Shown here one piece after another: positions 49,101-61,146 of a stretch of 64,000 nt of DNA. Position 1 is the stretch's first letter. Each line of letters begins with the position of its first letter. The stretch is from Dioscorea cayenensis subsp. rotundata. Taxonomy: Eukaryota > Streptophyta > Magnoliopsida > Dioscoreales > Dioscoreaceae. A program made the position numbers and the translations under genes. The stretch spans positions 20,599,688 to 20,663,687 of the forward strand of contig NC_052477.1 of NCBI RefSeq assembly GCF_009730915.1, read 5' to 3'. The notes below the pieces were generated by a model. The model did no database searches and was not told where the DNA came from. It was given only the letters and a program-made list of their open reading frames with translations.

Positions 49101-50072
49101 ATGATGATTTCGATGGTGATGGGGTTGTAACCTGCCTGCTGCAGTATGGGGTCCCCATGGGCCAGCCTTTAGAGGTGGCTTTGGCGGACCCGGTTTGATT
49201 TATCCTTTCCAGGTGGCGCGGGGAACCCTGATTGGATGTTACATCGGGATCCCGGGGTCACCATACGGGACCGGTGGGCCAACATCAAAGGTGTGAAGAC
49301 CTTGACGGCTCTCAACTTAGTCGCGATGGCGGCTAATATTGGACAATGTTTTTAGGCCATTGCTTATTTGATCGAAGACGTATTTCAGTATTTGAGGAAA
49401 ATCATATTGTCTTGCAATTGGTATATTCGAAGTGTGATCTCTTGCATAGCATGTTTTTTTATATTATTGCTTTTCTAGCATGTATCATGCAGAATTGAGG
49501 ATTTGTGAATGTCGAGAATTTTATTTGTTTAAGTTGGTGTTTCTACTTAGTTTGGAAACCTATGTTTCCGTTTTTAAATACCAACGTTTCATATCTTGCA
49601 CTTACATTGTGTTGCAAATGTGAAACGTTTCTAGTTTATTTATGTTATTGTAAAATTTATGTATTGGAATACATAGATCTGGTTTGATATTCTTTTAAAC
49701 TTGTGCTAACCCATTCACTGAGTGACCTTGGTTACTCACCCCCTCCCCTCCCTTCCAGGTTTTAGTGGTTTGGGTGCATCGTAGCGAGGCGAAATGCTTC
49801 GAAATTTGCATCTCGAGTCTGGTTTTGTTTATTGCATGGTGTAGTTACAGTGGATCCATTTATGTCCTTAACTCAGTGTTTGCGACTTGTATGTCTTTCG
49901 CAACTTGGTTGATCTTTTGAATGAAAGTCTTACTTCCTTGTATCTTTGTTGTGGTTTTGTTATTTAGCAGGAGTTTGCGAGCCTTGCGAGGACTCGAGGG
50001 TTGAGTGGTGGGTGTCTCTCCTCGGGTTGTCGCGCATTTGTCACGTGGTAGCCAGCGGGTCGGGGCATGACA
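46111..50072 (+). repeat. Ty3-type solo LTR, copy B, 3962 bp with 5-bp target duplication
   Basis: Starts TGTAATACCCGAACC and ends GGGGCATGACA (TG...CA), flanked on both sides by GATAT (46106-46110 and 50073-50077). No internal retroelement domain (protease, RT, integrase) is recognised between the ends, so it is a solo LTR left after recombination. It is related to copy A (28727 onward), but holds about 1.5 kb more in the middle (about 47400-48950). It is unusually long for a plant LTR. The small ORFs inside are chance. Confidence 0.88.
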
Positions 50073-51016
50073 GATATTGTAAGCGTTGATAGTAATGACA
50101 ATGAAAATGATAGTGATAAATGTAGTATCTTTGGTAGAACTCAAGTAAATACCCTTGTACAAACAGGACAGACAATAGCTTTTGATGAAGTATATGGTAG
50201 CATAGAATGGATAAACAATTGACAATACATATAATTTAGATGAGAATCCAAAATTCTTATTAGAACTATATAACCAAATAGAAGATTTTTATAAATGTAC
50301 TCATAATTTGAACCTTTTAAAGCAAAATTTAAAACAATGTGTGATAAGTGCTATAGGTATTATGTATTAAGATACATAGTTATAGGTAATTTATGTCATT
50401 TATTCCTTTGTAGAAAATGTGTTGAAGAACTATTCAGTTTTAATTTTGAAAATAGAGATCATGTTATAGAAACTCCAAAAAATATTGGTAAATTGACTAA
50501 TGAAGTAGTATCCCAACTTCTTGAAATAATTAAGGATTTAGAAGGACAAGTTGAGCATTTGACACTTGAAAATATGAAGTTAAGAAATATAGAAAACCCC
50601 CCAAGAGAAAGGCAAAGGAATTCAAATCATAGAAGAAACTTCAGACTAGAAGAAGTAGGAACCCAAGACCAAAACAATTTAAGAATTCATCCTATAGGAT
50701 ATAGAGATAATAATATGTTGAATATTGATTTTTTAATTGAGTTTCCTGATGGATTTAAATTACCAATTTGCTGAATAATAGATACTAGAGCTAGTAGATG
50801 TTATATTGTCATTTGAGGTAGTTCTTAAAGAATATAAAGAAGAAGTATTACAAATATCCTTAGTGCAAGACACTTTTGGAAATGAAATCTTATTAACAGA
50901 ATAATTAATAGACTGCATAATAGGAATTAATACCCAAAAATATACTGTACCATTAGCATGGATAAAACCTTTTAGGGAAGATGTTGCTATTAAATTTATT
51001 TTAGGAATAAATTTTA

Positions 51017-51280
51017 GGTATAATTCTCTAAATAGTTTCTCTACTTTTCAAACCTACTATTTTAGTCTCTCACTTTAAATTGTAACTTTTTAATCCGTCT
51101 ACTACATTTGAATAAGCCATGTCAGTCCATTTTTTTTATTGTTTAAGGTTAGGGTCTAGGGTTTAGGGGGCTGATATGGCTAAATTAAAATTGTAAAGAA
51201 ACCAAAAGGTTACAGTTTAAAAGAAATGGACTAAAAAGGTATGTTTGGAAAAGTAGAGGGACTATTTAGCGAATTATACC
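51017..51280. mobile_element. Mutator-type MITE, 264 bp, with 9-bp target duplication
   Basis: Terminal inverted repeats of about 42 bp: the left end is GGTATAATTCTCTAAATAG..., and the right end read backwards is GGTATAATTCGCTAAATAG.... They are flanked by identical TAAATTTTA (51008-51016 and 51281-51289). The 9-bp duplication points to the Mutator superfamily. It has no coding capacity and is inserted in the pararetrovirus protease region. Confidence 0.93.
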
Positions 51281-51515
51281 TAAATTTTATTAAACACCAG
51301 TCAAGAGAATTGATAGTTCAAGGTGATGTAGTTACTATAATTTATAAAAAATAAGACCTGATTTAGGCTTCTCCTCTTGTTATAGAAATAGTTTTTGAGG
51401 AAAATGAAGAATATAATGAGCTACAAATTGATTTTAATCAATTAGAACCTCTAAGAAAGAAATTATAACCAATTATAGAAGATTTGAAATTTGATGGTAC
51501 AATAGGAGAAAATCC

Positions 51516-52845
51516 TATTAAAGCAAGCCTAGGCCCTGTTACGGGAAGGCGTCTGGCATGTGGCGAAATGGCTATGGTGGCCGAAGAAGAGTGAACAAGA
51601 GGAAGTGATGCTAGGAGAGGACGTGAAGCGGAGGGTGAGCCAAGGGAGTGGAGTGGACATGCGTAGCGCCCAAGGTCACCATTGATAGAAACCCTAACCC
51701 TAGCGGAGAAGAAAATGCTTGAGATATCATTAGAGTTTGAAAAGATATGCTGAGAAGGTGTCATCAAATGGAAGAGCTTCGAGATTATTCTATTTATAGT
51801 CTTGAGGAAAAAAAAATGGATGGAGGATGATGATGATGATTGTGTGGGCAGTTTAATGGAGTGATGAAATGCAGTGGATAAAATGTGAATTATTACATTA
51901 TAAAAGATTATTTTTATATTTGATGACGAGCCATGGCTAATAAATAATTACATTAAGTTTGATGTGGTGCCATCATGAGCGGTTCATGCAAAAAGAAAAA
52001 TTCAATCTTTCTATGTTTATACTTTTTAGGTTATCCTAAATTATTTTTTAAATTACATTTGCCATAGTATTATTAAATTATAATTTTTTAATAGCATCAT
52101 GATATTTGAAATCGTATTATTAAATTATCATACATTTATTTTTACTTAAAAATTTAGCATGATATTAATAAATTTTTAAATTTGCATGATTTGGCACCTG
52201 ATTTGGCACGGTATTAATAAATTATTATATTTGCATTTTTGCACGACATTTGGCACAGTATCAATTTATTATTATCATGGGTAGCAAAACCGGTATCCAA
52301 TCCGGTTTACAAAACCTAATTGAATACCTGATTATTCGGATTTGTAAAAATTTGACCCGTATCCAATCTGGTTTAAACAGGGTATCAAAAATATGGTACC
52401 CGATTTAAGCCAGATTGGATATCTGATATCTGGATCCAATTGAAGTTTCATCGGATTATGGAATATTTTTTATTTAATAGCATTACATAAAAACAAATAT
52501 ACCAAACTTATAATTTACAAAAATTTTAAATCTTACATTATTCTCTACATAACAAAAATAATATCGGCTTATAGTGTTCAACTACTCTTCCTCAACACTC
52601 ACTATCAAAGATCCTGTTTCGTTCAGTGAGCTGTTTTCAATCTAGTTGCAATCACTCTTTCTACACTACTCTCACCTTCTGCCAGTCTTGTTGATTTGTC
52701 CCTTTGGTTGCATACACTGAAATCAAACAAAAGAGAAGGAGAATCAGAAAACAATACAGAGAAACAAAAGAAAAAAAAAAAAAACATAGAAGAAATAAAA
52801 GAAATGGCTAAAGTGACCGATATTCAAGTGTTCCTAATATCACTA
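51516..52845. other. unassigned sequence with CCGG-rich inverted motifs
   Basis: 51516-51780 is GC-richer than its neighbours and unrecognised; a minus-strand ORF there overlaps viral sequence and is not credible. 52275-52450 holds a set of GTATCCAATCYGGTTT motifs in both orientations, including a perfect small hairpin AAACCGG...CCGGTTT. The remainder is AT-rich. Confidence 0.5.
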
Positions 52846-53244
52846 AACTTCCCTGGCAACGGCACCAAAAGCTAGGGATGCAAGTGTACATGTCGATTGT
52901 GTAATAAAGTGTGCGTAAGTGCAGAGTATCTGTCCATAGGGAAGAAAGTGAATACTAATAATGACTCTAAACCTAAAAATAGCCTAAAAGATCAAGTAGC
53001 GTGTGTGTGAACAAAAGCAAATAAAAACAAGAAAATATAGAAATAATAGGAGAGAAATCAAGGAAGTAAGTGATGTCTAGGTATAGCATCTCTCTAGAGT
53101 TATGAGGTATAGGACAATGGTTGTCTAAACATGCAATCCTATTTGAACCTAAAGGTTCCCAAAATTATACAAAAGCCTAATTTCTAAGGCGAAGTGTAAT
53201 TGAATAGGTGTAGAGCTGATACAGAGATCCACACAATCTCATTA

Positions 53245-53298
53245 ACACTCTATGAAACCTTATTGCGGACTACACTCTATGAAACCTTATTGCGGACT
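53245..53298. repeat. perfect 27-bp tandem duplication
   Basis: Two identical adjacent 27-bp units, 53245-53271 and 53272-53298, starting ACACTCTATG and ending TTGCGGACT. Confidence 0.95.
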
Positions 53299-54086
53299 AA
53301 TGAAAAATCTTTTAAGTAGATTCTCTCTCCCCGAAAAGAGAGATTATCCCTAATTCGAATACATAGCATAAAATATGATTTCTCCTAAAATCCACTCCAC
53401 ATAACTATGAAGAGCATGGAAATTATCACTAATTCACTAGGAAGGGTGGTGGGAGACAAATTCTCCTAGATAACCTAACCAAAGGTGTGCCCACTTTCCT
53501 TACGAATTGCGGCAAGTCTATACTAGGTGGGAATTTCTTCTCGTCATGTAGCAATACCAAATATGATAGCTAGGGATTTCGCCTCATTAGCAATCAAAAA
53601 TTCAATCACACAATTAGACTCAAATAGATATGGTTGCAAATGAGAAACAATTAGAGCATCAGAGATCCAATAACCAAAGTCAAGAATATAAACCCTAGAG
53701 TTCAACTATGCCTAAACAACTACAAATTAGCCCTCTATTAACGGAGGGAAAGTGTCCAAGATACAAATAATGGAGAAAAATATGAAAGCCATGAAAACCC
53801 CCTTTTCAATCCCTAGGATGAAGAATCACAGGAGAAGTTGCTTGAAAAGCTTCCACGAACGCCGCCAAGATGAGTTGTCAACTAAGATCTTCAATCCCCT
53901 TAAATGTAGATCTGAATCCCTCGCCAAATCACTCTTTAGGTGCTAGAGATTCATCTCTTTTCTTCCTTAATCTCGCCTCCAAGAATCACCCCAAAGATTA
54001 AAAGTATAGAATAAAGTATCCCCTAAAAATCCTCATAAGTTCTATTTATACCTTACTGCTTAGAGGCAGCTTACGGGTGTCAGGGT

Positions 54087-54414
54087 TAGGCCGTAAGGGA
54101 GCTGAAGAAGATGGTCGTGAGCCATATGAGAACACTTATGGCTGTAAGTCATGTTTGTAAGGTATTTTGTATGTGTTATGGTCTTGCTTACGGCTGTAAG
54201 TGCTAGACCGTAAGCTTCCATAAGCTTCACTATTTGCTTCTTGCGACCACCTTTACCGCTGTATGTTGTGGTCATAAGCTCCTCTGGATGATCCTTATGG
54301 ACATCCTTACGGGCGTAAGCCTTGCCCATAAGGTCCTCTAAATTGGTTTTGACTCCTCCTTTACAGGCGTAAGCATGGCCGCAAGGTCTTCTGAAATTTA
54401 CTTATAGTCGTAAG
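54087..54414. repeat. palindromic TTACGG-CGTAAG minisatellite
   Basis: Degenerate units carry the short palindrome CTTACGGSCGTAAG: 54135-54148, 54187-54200, 54306-54319, 54360-54373 and 54401-54414, plus weaker versions near 54087 and 54252. Spacing is roughly 41-65 bp. Confidence 0.75.
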
Positions 54415-54520
54415 TCTCACCATAAGCTACCCGGAAGCCATCCAGATTACATTGTCCTTATTATAATGATGCCAAAGGAGTTCCAAATTTATTGTTTGAG
54501 GTCTAAAATGCTTCTTTTGG

Positions 54521-54525
<5 letters not shown>

Positions 54526-54557
<32 letters not shown>
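54526..54557. repeat. (CT)n microsatellite
   Basis: An uninterrupted CT run of about 32 bp. Confidence 0.95.
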
Positions 54558-54560
<3 letters not shown>

Positions 54561-54689
54561 TTAAAGTGCTGCCTTAAGCCTGTAAATGTGAAATACACTA
54601 GATTTAGTATCAAATTTCATAATATAATCTTAATACATGCCAGATGAGTGTACAAATTGGTATAAAATACATTCATGTTGTACACTCAT

Positions 54690-57600
54690 CACTCACTGAG
54701 GATCGGGGAGTCTTTCCCAAGTTTTGTTGAGAATTAGGACGTTATATGCTACTTGAGATTAGGGTCGAGACTAACGGAGATCATACATAGGGTCGTCATT
54801 TCACGCATGAGATAACACGAGAGGAAAAAGGGAAACAAATGGCATCCGGTGCTCAAGGGCTATGGCGGTAGAGACAGGAGCTCGTCCTTGTGAACGAAGT
54901 CATTGGGTTTCGTTAGTAAGGAGTGCTACCTGATTTTGAATGGAAAGAGTGGCTATTCTTCACCGAAGAGTGATTAAGGATGAAGGCATGAGAAGTTCTC
55001 CAAATAGGATAATGGTAGTGGCCTAGTCTCGGTCCCAAGGTGACCAGGTTATCAAATCCATTGAGATTAGAGGCATGGTTAAGCACTGCTCCCACGAGGG
55101 CCAGGGTATCTTGCCGGCGGTAGTTGAGCTCTACTCCTATAGTGGTGAAGGCCCGTCAAGGGTTCCTCCGAGTGACCTAAAGAAGGGAACCGTCGGTCGC
55201 TCGATTTCTTGAGGACGGATCATTGGGTGCAAGGTTGCTACTGATTCTCAGGTGAGTGGTTCGATGTGTCACGTTATCTAATGCTGGAGGGCCTGATCTG
55301 AGAAGATGTAGAAGCTTGGGACAGGTGGCGTCATCCTTTTGGCCGAGGTTAGCATATCCGAGGATGAGGTGGCACGTGGTGATTCATGGTAGATTAAGGA
55401 TTTAATAGAGTCCGATGATGAGGTGGCGGGGGTTAATTTGGGAAGGTTAGGGATGAGTACTGAGTTTGGGGATTTTGTGGCTTTAAACCCTGGACCAGAA
55501 AAGTGGTGCATATCCGAAGGTCTCAAACGGTGGGAGGCTAATGAGTTGGTGGGTTTTGAAGAACCCTTGGCGATGTGTGAGGTGGGCCAAATTTCGGCCT
55601 ACATTCCATGTGAAAGTAAAGCACGGCCCGAGCTGGATAATGAGATGATGGGGGACAAGTTCAGGTCCTGAATCCATTACTATTGGGGGATGTTTTAGTT
55701 GAGCCGTTAGTTGGGCCATTAGTTAGGCCTTTTATGTGCTACTGTTGCATAAGTGGATTTTGGTAACACCGAGGCTAAGCCTATTATAACCCCGCTAGTA
55801 GGTTTTAGTTTGGAAGTTTATGTCAGGGATATGGGCTATTTTCCCGGAAAGTGTGCAAGGGCCTCTTAATAGCGAATACAGGTCCAGGGCAAGAAGTGAG
55901 GAGGTGGGGAAGAAAAACCTATTTGTAAAGAAAGACTCGCCTGATGATGACTTTGAGTTAGATGATTCTATGACAGAGGTTTGAACAGAATCTCAGGGAA
56001 CTTATGCCAGGTCTGCGAAAGGAAAGTTCTTCAGTGCACATGGAGAAGCCAAAGGGGACCAGAAAAAGTAAAAGGCAGAAAAAAGCATCTTCCAAGTGGA
56101 ATGAGGATAATGGTTTCTTGGCAGAACCATTGAAATCGGCCAAAAAAATTGGCACAGGGAGGCACAGGGAAGGTATATCTTCCAAACTGCTACTTGTTTC
56201 TAATTGGTCGAATGTACAAATTCTGAATTATTACAATACATGTGGTATTTCTTTCTTTGAGACTGATTCTTATCTGAATGAATGTATTTCTCATATTTGC
56301 TAGTTTGAGAAATCAAAAACTGCCCCTTCTAGGGGACAGGTAGAGACCTCTTTGGAGGTTCACGAGGATTAACTATTATTAATGAACGTAGTCACATGGA
56401 ATGTTAAGGGTCTAGGTAGACTAGCAAAGAGATTCTTGGCTAAGGATTTTCTTAATTTGCATTATGTTGATGTGTGCTACCTTCAAGAATCCAAACTAGA
56501 GGAGATCTCTCCAGCCTTTTGGCAAGAGATAAGTAGGCACCATATCTTCTTACATGCGAGAAGTGCGGCAGGCGGAATCATTATTGGTTGGAATAGTTTG
56601 GTCTTAATTGGTAGACTGGCTCAAGTAGGCAATTTGATGATGAATTTTTGTTTTATAAAGGATAATTTTCGTTGGAGATGCACAACTGTTTACGAACCAA
56701 ATTCTTGGTCACCCAAGGAGGCATTTAGGAAGCTCAGGGGGTGTGTTAACATGACAAATGTTCCTTGGGTAATATGTGGTGATTTCAATGCTATTTTTAC
56801 GCAGGAGGACAAAGCCTCCAGAGTTCCTTGGAGGACATTAGAAATGCCAACTCTTTGCTCCAAGATTTAGGACTCTGTGAGCCACCTTCAATGGATAGGA
56901 GGTTCACCTGGACGAACGGTCAAGCTAAAACCCAATTTGGGTTAAGTTAGATCACTTTCTCGTTAATAATGCTTGGGCAGATCATTTTTCTAGAATGATC
57001 CAGAATTTTCTACCAAGGATGGGCTTTGATCACGTGCCAATCCATCTGGAAACGGGGAGTCATTTTTCTACTCCTAGGCCTTTTAGATATGACTTGGTCT
57101 AGGCTATGGCAGACGGCTTTCAGGAGTTAGTGCATAAGTGGTGGATGGACACTAGACCAGTGGGTTGCAGAGCTTTCATCATTTCCAAGAAATTAATAAA
57201 ATTAAGGGAACAGTTGAGGGACTGGGCTAAGTGTAGTTTCAGAACCATAAAACTTAAAAAGTTGGCCTTGTTGCATGATTTGGAAGAGTTGGACATCGCT
57301 AAGCAGACACGTAGGCTCAATTATGCTAAGGTTCGGCAAGAGCTGGAACTGCAGGAAAGACTGGGGGAGATTCTTAAACAAGAAGAGATTTACTAGAAAC
57401 AAAGATCTAGGTTACAGTGGCTAAAAGAAGGGGATGAAAACACTAAGTTTTTCCATGCGGTGGCCTATGGTCGGAAAAATCAGAATTTCATTCCAAGCAT
57501 CAAGCTCAATGGTGGCACTTTCACAGTTTCCAAAGAAATTGGCGGAGTCTTCACGGCAAGATTCAAATAGTAGTTCGGACAAATGTGAGACTTTAGCTTC

Positions 57601-60016
57601 AGAATCGACTTTTGAAAGCTTTTGGTAAATAAATTACAGTTGACCTGTCTTAGCTAGATAGTCCTTTCACTATAGAGGAAACTAAGGGAGCTAAGGTGAA
57701 GACTCTGAAAACCCCTGGGGATTACCATCCTAGTAGTCTTATTAACTCTTCTATGAAAATCATTTCCAAGTTACTGGCGAACAAATTGAGCAAGGTCATA
57801 GGCTTTCTCGTGGATAGTGCCCAGTCGGTTTTCTTAAAAGGACGGTGTATCATAGATAATATCGCCACTACTGAAGAGTTAATCTTTAATATCCATAAGC
57901 TTCAAAACCTGAGATATATACATTTTGAAAGTCAATTTTGCTAAGGCCTTTGACATGGTGGATTGGGATTTTTCAGTTGGATCTCTTGAAGGCCAGGGGT
58001 TTTGGGACAAGGTGGATAGGGTGGATCAAGACCATCTTGTGTTTATCAAAGGTATCCATTCTGGTTAATGGATCATTGAATATCTATATTCGTTATCAGA
58101 GGGACCTGAGGTAGGGCAACCCTTTATCGCCTCTGTTATTTGTGCTGGTGATGGATGTGTTGTGTGAGATGTTCACACATGCGTTGCACTCTAAAATTTT
58201 GGTTGGCATACCTCTTGGGCAGTTTGGAAGCAAGTACAATCTTCACTATGCTGACGATCAGCTTATTATAACCAAGGGGGGATTTGCTTACTTTAACCAC
58301 GAGAGAGGGGGTGGAGGATCTTAGGATCATTTAGTTGATCTTGTATGTGTTTGAAAGAATGTATGGGCTGGCAACTAAGTTCACCAAGACTTGCCTTTTC
58401 TCTAGTACGGGTGGAATACTCCTGAGTGAAGAGGCCGCTGCAACCTTGAATTGTGTAGTAGGTCTCGTACTGAGTGACGTATCTTGGCATTCCGATTTCT
58501 GGTAGAAGGCCTAAAAGATAAGACTAGGGTAGGGCCTCATTGTTAAAGTGAGAAGAAGGTTCTCTTCTTGGAAAGCACAACATCTGTCCAAGGAAGGTAG
58601 GCTCAGTTTGGTCAATTCATTTGTAACGGCAGTTCCAACTTATTGGATGTCTATATTTAGATTGTCAAGTTGGGTGATAAAAAATTGACATAACTAGAAG
58701 GGGCTTCCTTTGGTATGGTTTGGAATTTTCGATCGGGGTGTAGGTTGGTTTGCTGGAAAAATCTTTGCCGTTCTCACGACCAAGGGGATTGAGGGTATTT
58801 TAGATCTAAGTACTTTCAATCAAGCTTTGTTGGGAGAAGTGGTGGTAGAAATTTATGACTAACTCAAAAATGGTTTGGAGTGTTTGTGGTTTAGTTGAAC
58901 TATAAAGTATCTAATGGAATTTATTTCCTAGGCAGACGGAGAGGATTTTTTTTTCTTCTGGAAAGGGGTATCCAGTTGTTTGTTGGCTCTTAGGGGGTGT
59001 ATCACCCAAGAAGTTAATTTGGGGTCTGAGACATTCTTATGGAAATATTGTTGGATTAATGGGAGGACCCTTATGTTTCTATAGTTGGATGTGTTTAGTG
59101 TGAATCAACATCAAAATGGCACCATGCTGGAACTGGCTTTTTTGTTAGATGAAGCTCACTTCAATGAAAATTCTGACACTCATCATTATCGAGAAAGGCT
59201 CTTGGACAATTTGGGTATTTGCCAAGGGCAAGAAGTGGAGGGCTCTCATAGCAAATGGGTAATTTATGGTGAAGTCCTTTTATAATTTCTGGTGAAGCAA
59301 TTGCATGCGGAAGATTAATATCTTCATTTGGTTGGTGTGGAAAAATAAAATTCTCTCCCTTGAAAATCTTGAGAAACGATGATGTAATAGGCTTTCGACT
59401 GCAACTTGCGTGGTGTGTAATTCGGGGAGCGAATTGGCTGATCATCTCTTCCTTCATTGTCGGTTTGCTAAATATGTTTGGAAGTACTTTGTCAGTTTAT
59501 TTCAGATTCCAGAAGCGCCCTAGTTTATGTATCAAATTTGGGGAAAGTGGAGTTCTCTGTTGATATTGGGAACAGGGAAAGGGGGGTTTTGATTGTGAAA
59601 GATATTGTTTTAGAATATTTGGCTTGCTCAAAATGATCGCATCTTTAATGATATTGTTCTGCCTGCACTTGCCATTATATTGAAAATCAATGGCATGATA
59701 TCATCTTAATTTTCAGTGGTTGTAGTCTGGAGTTCTTGGGTTAGCATTTTGAGGAGATTGGTGGTGTTACAAAGGTCGAGGAGGCACAGGACCAGTTGAC
59801 AAGCTAGTTTTCGCTTTCCTCATCATTGTCTCGAGGAAGTTCGCTCTTCCTCATTGGTTGCTTTGCTTCTTTTATTGTTCTTTTGGGTTTTGTTGTTGTA
59901 CCACATCTAGTGGTCGGGTTTTTGGTATTGCCGTCGCCACATGTGCCTTGTGGTTGTTTGTTATATTCTTGCTTGTTTTATTTAATTTAAGTGGTTTATC
60001 CACCTTTTAAAAAAAA
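54690..60016 (+). mobile_element. LINE (plant L1-like) relic
   Basis: A non-LTR retrotransposon copy on the plus strand: a GC-richer 5' part and ORF1-like fragments (55423-55671, 56004-56303), ORF2 relic (56382 to about 59560), a 3' untranslated part, and a short A-tract at 60009-60016. The 5' boundary is uncertain; the composition changes near 54690. I did not find a target duplication. Confidence 0.8.
56382..59560 (+). pseudogene. LINE ORF2: endonuclease, reverse transcriptase, zf-RVT relic
   Basis: The N-terminal apurinic-type endonuclease shows MNVVTWNVKGLGR, YLQESKLEE and VICGDFNAIF (56382-56870). The reverse transcriptase shows LLANKLSKVIGFLVDSAQSV (57772-57831) and the catalytic HYADDQLIITK (58246-58278). 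A zf-RVT-like region (ADHLFLHCRF in shifted frame, about 59430-59470) follows. Repeated stops and frame changes break the frame, so it is not functional. Confidence 0.88.
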
Positions 60017-60337
60017 CAATTTGTTACTTTTGTGTCAAATGTTGTGACAAATTTGGTACGATTTTTTTTTCGTGCCAATTTTTCTGTGTTAATTTAGCAA
60101 TTTTCTTGTATTGTTGTTCTATTGACCTTCATGTATGTTACAATAAACATACTTTTTTCTACTATTAAATTAATTTGATATAAACAACATTGGTGAAGCA
60201 AGTTTAATGATATTGCTATAAAAATAATATGGTAAAATGATAGGATCAGATAATGTTAACTAAAAAACATTGTGTTAAGAAAATTTTAAAAATTTGTGCA
60301 TTTCAATGATATACATGTGTGTACCTTTTTTTATGAT

Positions 60338-61146
60338 CAAGGTTGTCAAACTCGGATTGACCGCCCGGTCGGACCAAAAAACTGGGAATTGGCCATAAGA
60401 CATGTCCGGTCATCACATTTGAACCATTTTTGGAAGACTAGGTCAAAACTCGGTGCCTTGGCCGGTTAGATCAGGAACCGGATGAACTAGCCGGATTTGA
60501 GGGGATATAGAGGAGTGGATGTGGGCGGACTACATGGATGAAGACGACAACAAAATTTCATTGGAGATGGTCGAAGATGGTGCCTGTTTTGAAATGGAGA
60601 GATGTGATATGTATTAGAGGAGAAAGATTGCAAGTGAGAGAAGTGGGGATCATGTTTGTCTTCTTCGATGGAAGATGGGGATGGTGGCCATATAAAAAAA
60701 TAAGATGAAGCCAGCAGCCTAGATGAGAAGGAGGGATAGAGTAAGGAGAAAGAGCATGAGAGAGAAGAGAAGCTGCTAGCCTGGGTTGCATTGGAAGGTA
60801 GACTCACATTAGGGTTTATTTTTAATTTTTCAATTAAACCCTCACTTGATTGAAGTTTTACAATTTACTTTTTTTTTTTTTATTTTCATTTCTACATAAA
60901 ATCTTAAATCACACGTTTACATATATATATATATATATACACGCTTATTGGTATAAATATATATATATATATATTATACTTTTATGCAATATATTTTATG
61001 TATTTTTTTTTAATTTTTATAAAATATATATTTTTAATATTTTATTATTGACTCCAGTTCAACCTAGGTTTGAACCGATTGAACACATCAACCCCTAATC
61101 CATGGCCTTGGCCGGGTCAATGCCGGGACTGGGTCTGAAAATCTTG
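60338..61146. mobile_element. non-autonomous hAT-like element, 809 bp
   Basis: Imperfect terminal inverted repeats: left CAAGGTTGTCAAACTCGG, right read backwards CAAGATTTTCAGACCCAG, both followed by CCGG-rich sequence. They are flanked by TTTATGAT (60330-60337) and TTTATAAT (61147-61154), an 8-bp duplication with one mismatch. No transposase is seen; the interior holds TA microsatellites (60920-60975). Confidence 0.6.

Larger units (their letters stand above)
44613..51515 (+). pseudogene. endogenous plant pararetrovirus (Caulimoviridae) remnant, badnavirus-like
   Basis: Three collinear host pieces, 44613-46110, 50078-51016 and 51281-51515, separated by a solo LTR and a MITE. The first resembles the coat-protein region and ends with a CCHC zinc knuckle CYICGVEGHCPKEC (about 45997-46040). 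The second has a further Cys-rich block (CDKCYRYYV, CRKCVEEL; 50338-50430) and then a retroviral-type aspartic protease site resembling DTGAS but reading DTRAS (about 50782). The third is a short continuation; the reverse transcriptase and RNase H regions are absent. Many in-frame TGA, TAG and TAA codons and frame changes show an old, non-functional copy. The CACTA terminus lies at its left edge, so the upstream (movement-protein) part may have been displaced. Genus is inferred from the two Cys blocks. Confidence 0.75.
52846..54470. repeat. LTR-retrotransposon relic (non-coding)
   Basis: Contains CTTCCCTGGCAACGGCACC followed by an AAGTGTACATGTCGATTGTG-type stretch. This is a variant of the CCCCGGCAACGGCGCCAAAA signature widespread in non-coding ends of plant Ty3/gypsy-like elements. 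It also carries a palindromic TTACGG-CGTAAG minisatellite (54087-54414). No LTR pair or coding domain is identified, so boundaries are approximate. Confidence 0.5.

Noticed and set aside
51438-51767. Minus-strand ORF of 109 codons
   Set aside because: It overlaps viral sequence on one side and unrelated sequence on the other, so it is a chance fusion without homology.
60487-60807. Minus-strand Ser/Pro-rich ORFs inside the hAT-like element
   Set aside because: Low-complexity translation without a domain, in a non-autonomous element.
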